Below, in pieces: positions 1-28,885 of a DNA stretch of 64,000 nt (positions are counted from its first letter, which is position 1; every line of letters begins with the position of its first letter). This DNA comes from Dysidea avara (Eukaryota; Porifera; Demospongiae; Dictyoceratida; Dysideidae). The DNA is taken from the NCBI RefSeq assembly GCF_963678975.1, contig NC_089276.1, forward strand, positions 18,605,272-18,669,271, in the 5' to 3' direction. A program made the position numbers and the translations under genes. A model generated the notes under the pieces. That model did no database searches, was not told the DNA's origin, and was given only the letters and a program-made list of their open reading frames with translations.

Positions 1-2393
1 CTTAAGGGACCACGCGTATGAATCTCTGCCTTCATCTCGTCAGCACCACGAACAGCTCCATATTCCTTGACTCCATAAGACAAGTACTTCTTTACTTGTG
101 TGCACTGGATAAGAAGAAACATGTATCACATAAAATTAACTAGATAAGAAAAGGCTGGAATTTTAAGTTCAATTAGGGATAAATCATAAAAGGTATAGGA
201 AGTCGAAGATATGATATACTAGTGGATATTTCTTTATGCTTCATTTTGAGCTTGTTACACCAGAGTTACATTGTTACACAGAGCTACATTATACCTTGCC
301 AAAGCATCATGAGGCTGTTTCTGGTCAACAGTTTTTGCAATACAGTAGTACAAACATCTATGATCCCTAATATACAGTACTACTGTACTGTATGATAAGG
401 TAGAACCTCTGTTTTATTACCAATTCTGGGACAAAAATTCTTACAGAAATGTTACTTCCTTTTTTTAAATTAAAAAGCTTCTGCATGGAGATTACTGTAC
501 GTATCTATATTATAGAGTTATATTGCTACAATTCATACTGTCCTACAGAGACTTCAGTGTACCAGACTTACCCCACTGTTGGGTGCACAGGTCTCACACA
601 CACCAAGTGGTTTGCACTCACCATTAGTAGCCTGTGGGATGTATACATGTACAGGCATATACTCTTGGTGTGTGCAGTTTGTTACCTCATAATTTTGGCA
701 GGTTTCATCAGGGATACCATGCTTCTTGATGTACTCATATGCACCACCAGGATTACCACCTGGAAAGTTAAGTGTACACAAATTCATGAAGAAACTAGTT
801 ACTTCAAAGTATGCGAAGTTGATCAACAATGTTATAATGGTATACAGATTTCGTTTATGTGTCTTATCAAATATCTGTATGTGATCAGACTGATACGCAC
901 TGGTGACATAGTGGAATCGTCCACTTAGTTAGTAACAAATGTCTATACTGGCCAATTTGAAATGAAAACAGGGGTTCTCTGCCAAGGCAATGAGGTGACA
1001 CACATAACTCTGTACTTCTTGGGATTCTGTGTGTAGAGTAGGTTGAGCAATCATATGACAGGTAACCAAGGTAACAATTTGTACATGTTAGAGCAAACAA
1101 TTACATCAGAACTAAACGCTTCATTAGTTGACCTTTCTTACTGTATAGGCACAACAGTGTTATGTGCTGAATGTGTTTTTCATTTATAGTAAGACAACTG
1201 CACGTTGTTGACCATGCTAAGTAAAAAAAAAAAACTTGGTAAAGAGGCCATAACAAGTCATTTATCATTAAATATGTATTGGTCCCTAGCTCCACCACCG
1301 CCAAAATTTTTTTTCTTATTTGCAGCATATGTAATATATGCATATATGGGTTTTGGGTCTCCCTACATATACACTGCTTACCATCACAAGTTCCTCCACC
1401 ATGGCAGTTGATCAGGACTTGAGGAGCAAGATTGACTTGAGGGTAGCCGTTCTTTCTCATGATGGAGATCCTGTCACCAAGAGCTGATGTGACACCAAAT
1501 GCCCAACAACCTCCGCAATCTGTGTGATAAACACATACACTACCACTGTCAAAATTGCAGCTTATTTTATAACCATAAGATAACTAAAACTGCAATTGTA
1601 ACTCCTAAAATAACACCAACAAGCACACACAGACAGTACACAAAGTAAAATATGCTATTACTTACACTTAGGCACATGTTGGTTTCTCGTTGCAGTGAGA
1701 TAGTTCACACCATTCACATCGGCCCAAGTGAAGTTAGCTGGGAGGTCTTCAGGCTTCAAGTACTCGTGAGGTAGAGGTGACAAGATTAAGGGACCATCCT
1801 CAAAGGTAGCTATTAAAAGAGTGAAATATGTTTTGTTAACCGATACCTTGCATGCGTATCCCTTACAGTCCCACCCAAAAGTCTACACATTCAGAAACTC
1901 TAAGATCTCACAGGGCTGAAGGCTATGCCAATACCATCAATACTTACATTTAATACCATGTTTGGATAAAATTTAAAAAAAAAAACTTTATTTAGTCATA
2001 GATACATTTTTGTAGTATCTATGATCATAGATATTAGATATGATTCAGTCTTTGTACAAACAGCAATATACGATGAATAGTAATAAGGGTTGAGGCTGAA
2101 ACCATAGTAACTCTAGTATGAGCAGCAAACGGGTTTACTCGGTATAGCCCTACGGTTGAGCAATGCTGTAATAAATTTTGCAAACATTTCCAAATGTACT
2201 AATATGGAGGTCTGATATTAAACTGTTAGCCTCGCTGTTAGCTCGAAATCAGCGAAGTATTTCCCCCTCGAAAATATTTTGGCTATGCGTTAATAACAAC
2301 GTACAACTTACTTTCGGGAGTTCTACACGGTTGATAAGCACTCACTACAGTAAACAGAGCCACGATCACCAAAGAGGTCACGAATACCGCCAT
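1..2393 (-). CDS. CTSZ: Cathepsin Z/X-like lysosomal cysteine carboxypeptidase, 3' end outside window
   Basis: Five exons read on the minus strand: 2312-2393, 1666-1809, 1382-1519, 572-759 and 1-104, with GT-AG junctions and matching phases. The start gives a signal peptide ([19 protein letters not shown]). The pro/mature junction reads [15 protein letters not shown]. The hallmark [15 protein letters not shown] holds the catalytic Cys and the cathepsin X mini-loop (His-Val-Pro after the oxyanion Gln). Exon 4 reads [11 protein letters not shown] and CETCAPNSG, both typical of cathepsin X rather than cathepsins L or B. The Ser usually before the catalytic Cys is Gly, and the RGD of the human propeptide is absent. 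The exons with catalytic His and Asn lie beyond position 1. The family trims single residues from protein C-termini in lysosomes. Family assignment is firm; activity is inferred. Confidence 0.93.
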
Positions 2394-2722
2394 AGCTGTT
2401 CAAGAGGACCACTACTGAATCATGTGATCACAACGTCATGTGATTACAACGTCATGTGATCACAACGTCATGTGATCACAACGTCATGTGATTGAGTAGA
2501 CTAGTGTGCATTCTATCTTGTCTAGCGCGTAAAATTTCAAACAATTATTTTTTTCAAGGCGTTAGGTTTATTTTCACACCCTTTATCTGACCATAGATAA
2601 TCTGACTATAGATTATGATCTGACTTCTCTCAACCTTCTCTTCACTTTTCTTCAGTGTTCAGAGGCGGCCGGGGAAGTGATGGATTGATTTCAGTTTTAA
2701 GTAGAATGTTCATTATTGAAGT
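2394..2722. promoter_or_regulatory. Shared head-to-head promoter region of cathepsin Z and EFCAB7
   Basis: The two start codons face away from each other across 329 bp, so one short region must drive both genes. It holds a five-copy tandem E-box array next to the cathepsin side and is otherwise AT-rich with no obvious TATA box. Bidirectional use is inferred from geometry. Confidence 0.6.
2420..2492. repeat. Five-copy 16-bp tandem array of an M-box/CLEAR-like E-box
   Basis: The 9-mer TCATGTGAT occurs at 2420, 2436, 2452, 2468 and 2484, exactly 16 bp apart. Copies 2-5 are preceded by ACG, giving ACGTCATGTGAT, which also contains a CRE-like half site (TGACGT on the other strand). TCATGTGA is the M-box bound by MITF/TFE bHLH-zip factors, which regulate lysosomal genes. 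The array lies 27-100 bp upstream of the cathepsin Z start. Binding is inferred. Confidence 0.75.
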
Positions 2723-10629
<7,907 letters not shown>

Positions 10630-11010
10630 GAAATTGTGCTATTAATTTATCACTCATAATTGTACATTGCTCAAAAATAATGGAATACATCTGAAAGACA
10701 TGGATAACATCATTAACAAATTCAAGTGAACCTTCACAGATTTTAAACCTAGCCATTATAGTCTCTCCAGACGTCTTGTACTTCATCTCCCTCAACTTCT
10801 GTGAGTAGCAACAATGAAATTCACTTTGCACTGTCTGCAGAAGTGCAGGAAAAAGTTTATATGCCAATCCACTCGTGTGTTTGGTATATTAAGTCACGTA
10901 TGCTTGTTTCCCATCATGAAAGGTAAACAGATTTTTTATTTTTCAATTATACACTATAACAGATTATAATTAGTATATAAAATCCTAGTTGACAAAATAG
11001 AGAAATCTTT
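10630..11010. other. Convergent intergenic region, EFCAB7 and RS-protein 3' ends
   Basis: The two genes converge with 381 bp between stop codons. An AATAAA signal for the minus-strand gene lies at 10935-10940, 71 nt past its stop. A remnant of the repeat seen near 8880 (sharing words such as GTCTCTCCAGACGTCTTG) is present. No further gene is visible. Confidence 0.6.
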
Positions 11011-12531
11011 TCAACTGGTGCCGCCAATTTTCTCGCCACTTCGTGTCTTTGACAAGAAGCTTTCCACCATCTTAGCATAAGTCTGCTGATCCATCTACAA
11101 CAGAGAAACAACATTTTACAATGTTTTACCGAAATCTCAAACCACTTACTGGTTTATTGGTGGTTTGTTGTAGAGCCTGGGCCAGTGCTTGCTGACAAAT
11201 ACTGGTGATTCTGTCAGTGGTTATGCCCTGTAGGGGAGACATGGAATTGAAACAGCATCCTTCTTAAATATTTAGGCAATTTCATTCCCAACTGATGTAT
11301 CATCAAACATTGTTACCCTTGAAAGAGGTAAGTAACCTTTTTACTGGTATGCAGCTGAAGCGTCATACTGAAATGTAGGTACGTGCCACATGTGTTTTGG
11401 GACCTGGACTTTTAAACATCCAATGGGGCGGGCTATCAAGGGGGAGCCAACATAGGTAATACACAACTCACATGTTTTGATCCTCCACTTTTACTGCTGC
11501 TGGTGCCACCACGACTCCTGTACTCCTTCAGGTACTCGTCATAAGACTGTGTGGAATACATTATGTATGTTTTGATGTACTGGGTAAACATCAATGACAG
11601 CTAGCTTAGTTAAAATTCCCTGATGAAAGAGGTAAGCAACTCTGCTGGCCTAAAATTACTTGTTACAAGTGCAGAGTTTTGGGACTTGACTTTTAAACAG
11701 CTGATGGGGCTTGGGAATTTTAGTACTTTGACTTTAAACAACAAAACAAACACAAAACTAACTGCTTCCAACTAACAAATAGACCTACACCTCCCTGTGG
11801 GCTAAGTAGTAATGTGAGAGATTTTAAAGATATTGATGGTTTGAAGTAGTAACAAAGTCTTAAGTGGAATAATGCAAAGTAACAGTGCTGTTGCTAAAGC
11901 ATTCAACCACTATTGATAGGAGTCTGTACACTTCAAAGGAAGGAGCCCTTTTAACAACCACCAACAAAGTAAACAAAACCACATTACTCCTTTGTGTAGC
12001 ACAGCCAACACAACAGCCCACAGACTTACTCCATGTAGAAGCGTCTCTTTCCTAACTCCATATTCTTCTTCCATTGAAGAGTCAGACCCAGAACGGGACC
12101 CAGATCTGGAAAGTTGCAATAATTCAATGCACAACTCCATTTTCTGTATGTACCTTCTTCTATCCCTGCCCTTATCACGGTGACTTGTTGGCCAATAGTC
12201 TGATTTACTGCGACGGCTACCGCTCTCACGCTCGCGACTCCTGCGTCGTTCCCTGCCCTCACGATGGCCACTGTTTCGTCCCTCATGAGAAGTACGTGAT
12301 GAAGAATGGTATCCTGAAGCACTCCGAGATGAAGACTCATAGCGGCCTAAAGTAATTGAAATACAACACATGGATTAAGCAATATTCTATGACAAGCTAA
12401 CACATTTTAAAGTACATGCACCCTTTTGCCAATCCTAACTTGAATGAGATCTCCTTTCTCTATCTCTGTCACCTTCACTTCGTCGCTTCTTTGATTCACT
12501 GCTACTGACATCATCCAACTTGTGTTTACTG
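11011..12531 (-). CDS. Arg/Ser-rich (RS) nuclear protein, 5' exon uncertain
   Basis: Six exons join in phase on the minus strand: 12440-12531, 12154-12346, 12030-12105, 11472-11546, 11150-11227 and 11011-11094 (TGA). The N-terminal half is RS/RE-rich (KKRRSEGDRDRERRSHS, RERRRSRERESGSRR), the mark of splicing-associated nuclear proteins. The C-terminal half is ordered-looking: YDEYLKEYRSRGG, then a Gln-rich helix-prone segment ITSICQQALAQALQQ, then QTYAKMVESFLSKT. I cannot name the family. The first exon starts with one leftover base, so coding sequence exists upstream. A phase-compatible candidate start exon is 12718-12761 (ATG at 12761, donor GTAAGA), but it shows no recognisable homology. 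The gene lies just downstream of YTHDC1 on the same strand. Confidence 0.72.
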
Positions 12532-12761
12532 CTACAGATCATCAGGGAGTCAGGGTACACACGTGTACATACAACAAACACCCCCTGCCTGTCATGTATT
12601 CTGACATAACATACATGGGGTAACATACAAAACTATTCAAGACTTTTTCACATGAATTTGTATGTAATGCATTGCTTAAACCGTAACCCCTTCTACAGGG
12701 TTAAGTAAACATCTTACACATAAGGAACCACAAAATGGGTAACAGGTAGGTTTGTTACCAT

Positions 12762-13496
12762 GAGCACAAAACACTAAAGCTAAAACCACTTTATGAAACA
12801 GAGAAACCAATTTGGAAAAGATTTTGCCACAAAGTTGAAGTCCCTCTTTGAACAAAAGCCCATCTTTTTTTTATGAACACATCAGCATATAGCACAAAAA
12901 GTTTCATGTCAATTTCAACACATATGCCAAGACAGTGCAATATGGTACAGTGAGCAGAGAAGGTGGACAGATATGTGACGTGCAAAATATTGTGATGTTT
13001 GTGCTGTACAATGTGGAAATACGTGCAACAATTTATAAAAATACAAAAACAAGAAACTGAAAAAATCATGACACAAAATACCAACACAAAAAATAGTGAC
13101 CCAAATTATTAGAGTCAAATCACTTTAAGACTCATTAGATGAACAGTTAACAGTCCAGACACAATAAAATTAGAACACAGCAAACAACCAACTTTCCTAT
13201 TTCTCGTATTACCAGTGATAATGTGAGCATTGATGGTGTGCTCCAAATAGAAAAGTTCATTCATAACAGTTCTTATTAATGCCATACATTTCTTGGTCCC
13301 TTATCATTCATAAACTTATCTATTAAGTGAAAGGTAAAGTCCTGAAAACAGTTCTCAATAACAGAATGTCCTTGTGTATTAGTCCAAGGAAATTGTATGC
13401 TTGAATTGGATTCCATTGAAGTATCAATTTTTTATACTGTAGCTAAGTCCAAAAATTATTTTAAACTGTATTTTTTAAGTCCATAGGAGAAGTCCA
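12762..13496. other. Gap between RS gene and YTHDC1
   Basis: AT-rich sequence without a supported exon. It probably holds the 5' end of the RS gene (promoter, untranslated exon). Open frames here are short and lack splice support. Confidence 0.4.
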
Positions 13497-13502
13497 TTTA
13501 TT
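13497..13502 (-). terminator. Poly(A) signal of YTHDC1
   Basis: AATAAA on the minus strand, 60 nt past the YTHDC1 stop codon at 13562. Its position fits a short 3' UTR. Confidence 0.55.
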
Positions 13503-13561
13503 GATAATATACAATATTTTTTTTATCTAAAAGATTACTAAAAAACAACTTCTTCAAAACG

Positions 13562-16500
13562 CTATGTCCTTTTTTGTGCCGGAGGTTTGCGCATTTGTTT
13601 GGAGTATCGATGATGCCCGGCTGACCTGCTTGACTGTGGGTATTGTGGATGATATCCGCCCATCATTTGATTGAGGACTCCACTTCGTTGTTGGTGTGCC
13701 ATAATCGCCTGAACATGGTACGCTGCTGGGTGCATGAACGGATTCGGTGCTGCATACATGGGATGGGGTGGCATATGGTGGTGATGATGATGATGGTGTG
13801 GCATTGTCTGTGACATGTGGTGAGAACTGCCGCCACTGCTGCCACCACCACCACTGCTGCTGTTTACATTTCCCAGACGAGACGCAAACTTGAGTTGTGT
13901 GGCACTCATGCCTCCACTGCCAGAGGATCCACTCGGATGTCCATTGCCTTCTTCACTGACACTTTTCCACAATCGACACAATTGTTCACCAACAGATGGC
14001 TCTACTTCCTAACAAGAGAAAAAGGTCTACATGTACATTAGAACTGAGGATTGTATCGTGTACAAAACATAAGCCAAACATTAGTGTCTGTTTATCGATG
14101 AGAACATGAATGTTATTAGGTGGCTATAGAACAATTTATAGACAAGGATAATTCTTTTACCATATTAGGAAGTTATACTACTACTGTTTATAGATATGCA
14201 CAATAGGACTTACCTGTCCATCTCTACTAATTTTTACAGGCTTGTTATCATTCCATGGGTTCTTCAAGTCCAGCGTGTGAGAGAATTCCAGCTCTCCACT
14301 AAGAGAAGACAACACACAAATAAAGTAAAACATACAGGAAGGCTTGCTGTGTTGCTACTATACAGGTACTTGAGATGGAAGTCATGCAGACAAGTTCTCC
14401 TATACTACGTCTCACAGGTGAAGGTGTGGACACCTTAAGCACCTCATCCTTTTACAGCAAGTGAAGAAAAGATAGCATTAACTTTCCCACGTAACACACG
14501 GTCTCATAAATACAACTGGAGCAGAACCAGTAAAGATTCTAAGGAACAAACATGTTAACTGGGCATTGGACCTCAGACCATTAACAAAAAGTTAAAAACA
14601 TGCTTACACACAGGTAGTACAAAACTTTAGCATTGCAGTAGAAGTAATCAGCAAATACAATGGCAAATACCAATTATCTACATGAACAACATGATACCAG
14701 TCTCATACCGATGGATCCAGTCAAGTTTGAAAACACCTCCTAGTTGCTCTATGGATAGGCTGGCCGGTAGCACCCATGGGGGATTAGGGATATCTCGCCG
14801 AGAATCAGAAGAAAGGCGTGCAAAGCCTGCAATACACACAACATTCAAACATGTTACCAACATAAATTATTATATAACATTATCTAGACTCATCAAACAA
14901 CAAAATTCTGTACCTTGAAATCTTCCACTCTCTTTGACAGAAAATATTAGAAGCACATTCTTGCATTCCTACTCAAAAGTAATACAATTGTAGAACACTT
15001 TGACAACCACATCACAACAACCATCAACACATGCATGGACACAAAAACACATGACGCTCAGTACAGATACAATTACTAGACAACCAAGATATTAGACTAT
15101 GTAACACAAACACACAAACACACATACAACATACCCTATAAGACTTGTTCAACTTTTTTTCATTGTATGGAGGAGTAGCCCACACACTCTACACAAAAAA
15201 AATACAAGCAAAAATTGCAGATTGAAATATAGCATTAAAAAACACAAATAAGTATAAATCAAAATGTCTACATATCGAGACTGTAAAACAGTCTGCAACA
15301 TTTGGTCAAAAAATTGTTAACTTTATCCATGCATTTTGCAATCTACTAGTACCAACCTTGGCTTTGGCAATATCAACATTGTCATAGTTGTTGCTCTTCA
15401 TTACAAAGTATCTTGTGTTTACAAAGATCTTATCAACTATCTTGTGAGGTCCTGAGTCTGTGATTAAGTAGCAGTAACAAGTTGTAATGGGCATTAATTA
15501 GAAATTACCTGAATCATTACTCTTTTCTTTATCTTTCACTTCACTGACACCTGGAGAACAAATAAAAGGATTAAAAAAAACAACACAAAAGCATATATTA
15601 GCAGTGTTTAAAATTCTCACTTGCATGTCGTGCATACATTTGTATTTCTAAAAGAGAAATGTACAACAAATTCTCTTTTCCAGGTGGCAAAAATAATAAT
15701 AAATGTAAGTTAACTGTTCCAAAATAATGCTACAATATTGACAGTACATGACTAGCTATATCCCCCACACAGAAAATTTATTATTAATTAGTACAGTTTT
15801 AGTTTACCGTCATCATTAGAGCTGAACTTTACTGGTGAGATATCCTTCTCTTTTCTCTGAGAGCTTGAAGACCCTGTCATGAATAACATGACAAAAACAA
15901 AAATAATTTAATCCTAAGCTCTACATCTAAGACAAAGTCACTACCACAAAGTGATACTACCCAACTCCGTGGGTGCCCTAAACTATAGGTACAGCTTGAA
16001 ACAAGCACAATGCAGTCATCTGAGTGAAGAGATTTCTATTGAAACAGGGGCAGCTGGGTAAGTTTACATGGAGGAGTCTTGAAAAACTACTCAGGCTATA
16101 AATTAATACCATATGTACAACTTGTGCGATTGGGTGTGTATAGATGATGACAATTAGGACTTTTGGCTCCTACAATTGTTCATGTAATTTAAAGCCACTA
16201 ATGGATTTCAAGTTTTGAACTACTTCACTGCATAGTCAGCCAAGTAGCTACATACAAGCATTTTTATTATTTATTATTTAGACTTGGTAAAATTTCACGT
16301 ATACATTCTGACAGTCACACATTATAATCATGTTGCTATTTACGGACAATTAGAAGCAAGTTAAATCCTAAATCTAAAGATTTATAAGACTACAAGAGCT
16401 GAGTAGCAGGTTCTAACCTACTAATGCTTACATAGCTACAACCAGACACGATTTTAATATAACACAAAACATGATGTTGGTCAACACAAATGCTGAGCAT

Positions 16501-17059
16501 TAATTAGACAAAACACTAAAAAAATACCTTTACTGTCTGATTCTCTTGATCTTGACTCTTTGTCTCCATGAGAACGTCCCTCACTTGAGCGTTTTGATCT
16601 TCGACGAGTGTCTTCAGAAGACAACGGTTTCTTACCTTCGTCAAAATTGTCAATATTGTCAGTGTCCCCAGCACTGTCTAATACTTCAAATTGATCATCA
16701 ATAGTGGCATCTACTCCAGCTTGTAGTTCTAAGATATCTTCATGATCGTCTTCTCCAGGTTTTCCTACTACATCATCTTCATCCTGTCCAATGTCGTCTA
16801 CCGCCTTCGGCGACTCGATCAAGAAATTTTCCATCTCACCCAGTATGCGGTCGCTGACACTAGTTCTTTGCGGTTCGTTTCCCGCGTCTTTGTGTGCGGA
16901 GTCTTGCGAATGTCTTCGCCCGTCCCCGCTGCCCAGTTCGTCGCTGTTTCGACGATAAATCTTGTCATTGGTAGATAGAGAATCGGCCTCGTTCCCAACC
17001 ATGAATTCTGATTCTTCCGAGTTCAATTTGCCGTCCAATCTACCATCCTTTTCCGCCAT
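13562..17059 (-). CDS. YTHDC1: YTH-domain m6A reader, YTHDC1-like
   Basis: Nine exons join in phase: 16528-17059, 15808-15873, 15509-15550, 15357-15457, 15135-15188, 14914-14968, 14709-14826, 14214-14298 and 13562-14008, giving about 499 residues. The first 180 residues are acidic and Ser-rich, with an Arg/Ser stretch ([14 protein letters not shown]). The YTH domain spans about 216-365: [66 protein letters not shown] and [16 protein letters not shown]. The m6A cage residues appear intact (Trp250, Trp301, Leu312). The last exon is Gly/Ser-rich with an eight-His run and lacks the long Arg/Glu tail of the vertebrate protein (727 aa). In animals this nuclear reader links m6A to splicing and export. 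The start codon sits in ATGGCGG context. Confidence 0.94.
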
Positions 17060-17452
17060 TATTCAGTCCACCCTAGTAAAGTATATTTGATCTAATCAAC
17101 GAAGTAGTAACGCTTTCCACTTTACGAAGATAACATCAACCTGACGGCAGCCATTTTGATTATTACCATATCACATCTGAAGACTCGTTGATACAATATT
17201 TCCCAACGATTATTCCGCTCACCAGTTTAAAGAGTTATAATAATCGGTAGTATTGGTCACCAAACTTGTTCCTTTCGAAGACAAAACTTGGAGAAAAATC
17301 TAGAAAGACACAGACCAGAGTAATCACGTGCTATAAGGTTGGTTAGTCACATGCAAAGTCGTAGTAATCGTCCGGATAATTTAGTTTGATCTTGACCTGA
17401 TTCGCACAGCTTGATCGAAGCTTGATCGATTGCTTATAATATTACTGCTGGC
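17060..17452. promoter_or_regulatory. Head-to-head promoter region of YTHDC1 and the SDR gene
   Basis: 393 bp separate the two divergent start codons. The minus strand holds CAAAATGGCTGCC at about 17147-17159, close to a YY1/TISU-type motif, about 90 bp upstream of the YTHDC1 start. No TATA box is evident. Shared regulation is inferred. Confidence 0.5.
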
Positions 17453-27614
<10,162 letters not shown>

Positions 27615-28621
27615 CAGTTACACTAATGTGTTGTACATCAGATAATCTTTAGATTTATATGGAGTTTTGTAAAGCTGAACTCTTAAAGTCATGTTTTTCT
27701 TTATCATCTATGTAATTTTCCTTTTACCATTGACCTTTAGCCATAGTTTCTGGAACATGTCAAACTACTTTGTAATAGAAGCTGTAAAATATGCATAGCT
27801 ATACATTTTGTGCATTAAGAAAAGTTTCAATTTCAAGGTTCTCACTTTGCTATACAGGCTTTTAGTGCTAGGGCAGTATAATCATGTTGCTTTCTGGGTC
27901 ACCTACTGAATGACTTTTGACTGGTATGGTGGGAAGAGATCCTAGAAGACCCAAGTCAGAAAATTGCAACAATTAGAAGCAATTGCGATAGATGATGCCA
28001 ATATCCAAGAAGCTTCTCTATACATATAGATTTAGCTACTGAGAAATCAATGGATCAATGCAGCTGTGATGATACTGATCATGAGACAACCTTGTCAACA
28101 TAATCATCTATGCATGAGGAGTTGTCATCAATCAGAATGTTATACAAGACATATACAGTGCTTGGGACCAGGGACAAGCTGACTCGTACAAGGGAGAAAG
28201 TGATAATGTATGAACAGAGGTGTGATTTCTGTAGATGTAACATAAGTACAACCACCTTGTATTTGACTCGGAACCTATTAATACCTGATGCTCAAAATTT
28301 TGCCCAAAATATTTTCAGGAATTTCCTCAGTGTTCCCAATATTCTGCTACTGTTAACGGCTCTTGAAACATGCATTTTAATCAGTGAATGCTCTATTAGA
28401 GTGTTTCACCACATAAGTGAATGTTCGATTCTGTTAGACAAGGAGCTATGTACAATCAAAGAGTTCATGATGAACTCTTGATAGTATCATGCTCTATCAC
28501 AGTTCGCAATTATGACTGTTGGAGTATCGATCTATTTTCATGGAATTAGCTATAATTAAGTTTGAAATATCCACCTAATGTGCTACCTAGCATTATGCTG
28601 CACAGTGGCTCAGTGCAGCCG

Positions 28622-28664
28622 CCACCACCCCTAGCACTTCAACATCTAGTGCTAGGGGTGGTGG
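28622..28664. repeat. Perfect 17-bp stem hairpin upstream of DHRS11-like gene
   Basis: CCACCACCCCTAGCACT at 28622-28638 is exactly complementary to 28648-28664. A related block, with CCACCACCCCCAGCACT, is at about 23738. It lies about 220 bp before the DHRS11-like start codon, so it may be in the promoter or 5' UTR. Confidence 0.8.
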
Positions 28665-28885
28665 CAAGGGGTGCTGGATACCCTGGGAAAAAAATATATA
28701 TAAAAAGCCATATGGGGTGTCTATTATCTATGCTGCAGCTATATCAATCGATAAGCGCCGCGCGAAGAGTAGGGTCTGGCCACGCGAGACACGAACGCAA
28801 CGTCAAGAAACGTCATTGCAGGGGGGATTGTAGATATCAATCGAGCATCAAAGTGGCGAGTACTGACACTTTCAACTACCCTGGG

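Noticed and set aside
13663-13854. Alternative frames over the YTHDC1 last exon
   Set aside because: Shadows of the His/Gly/Ser-rich exon 9, which has splice support and domain continuity.
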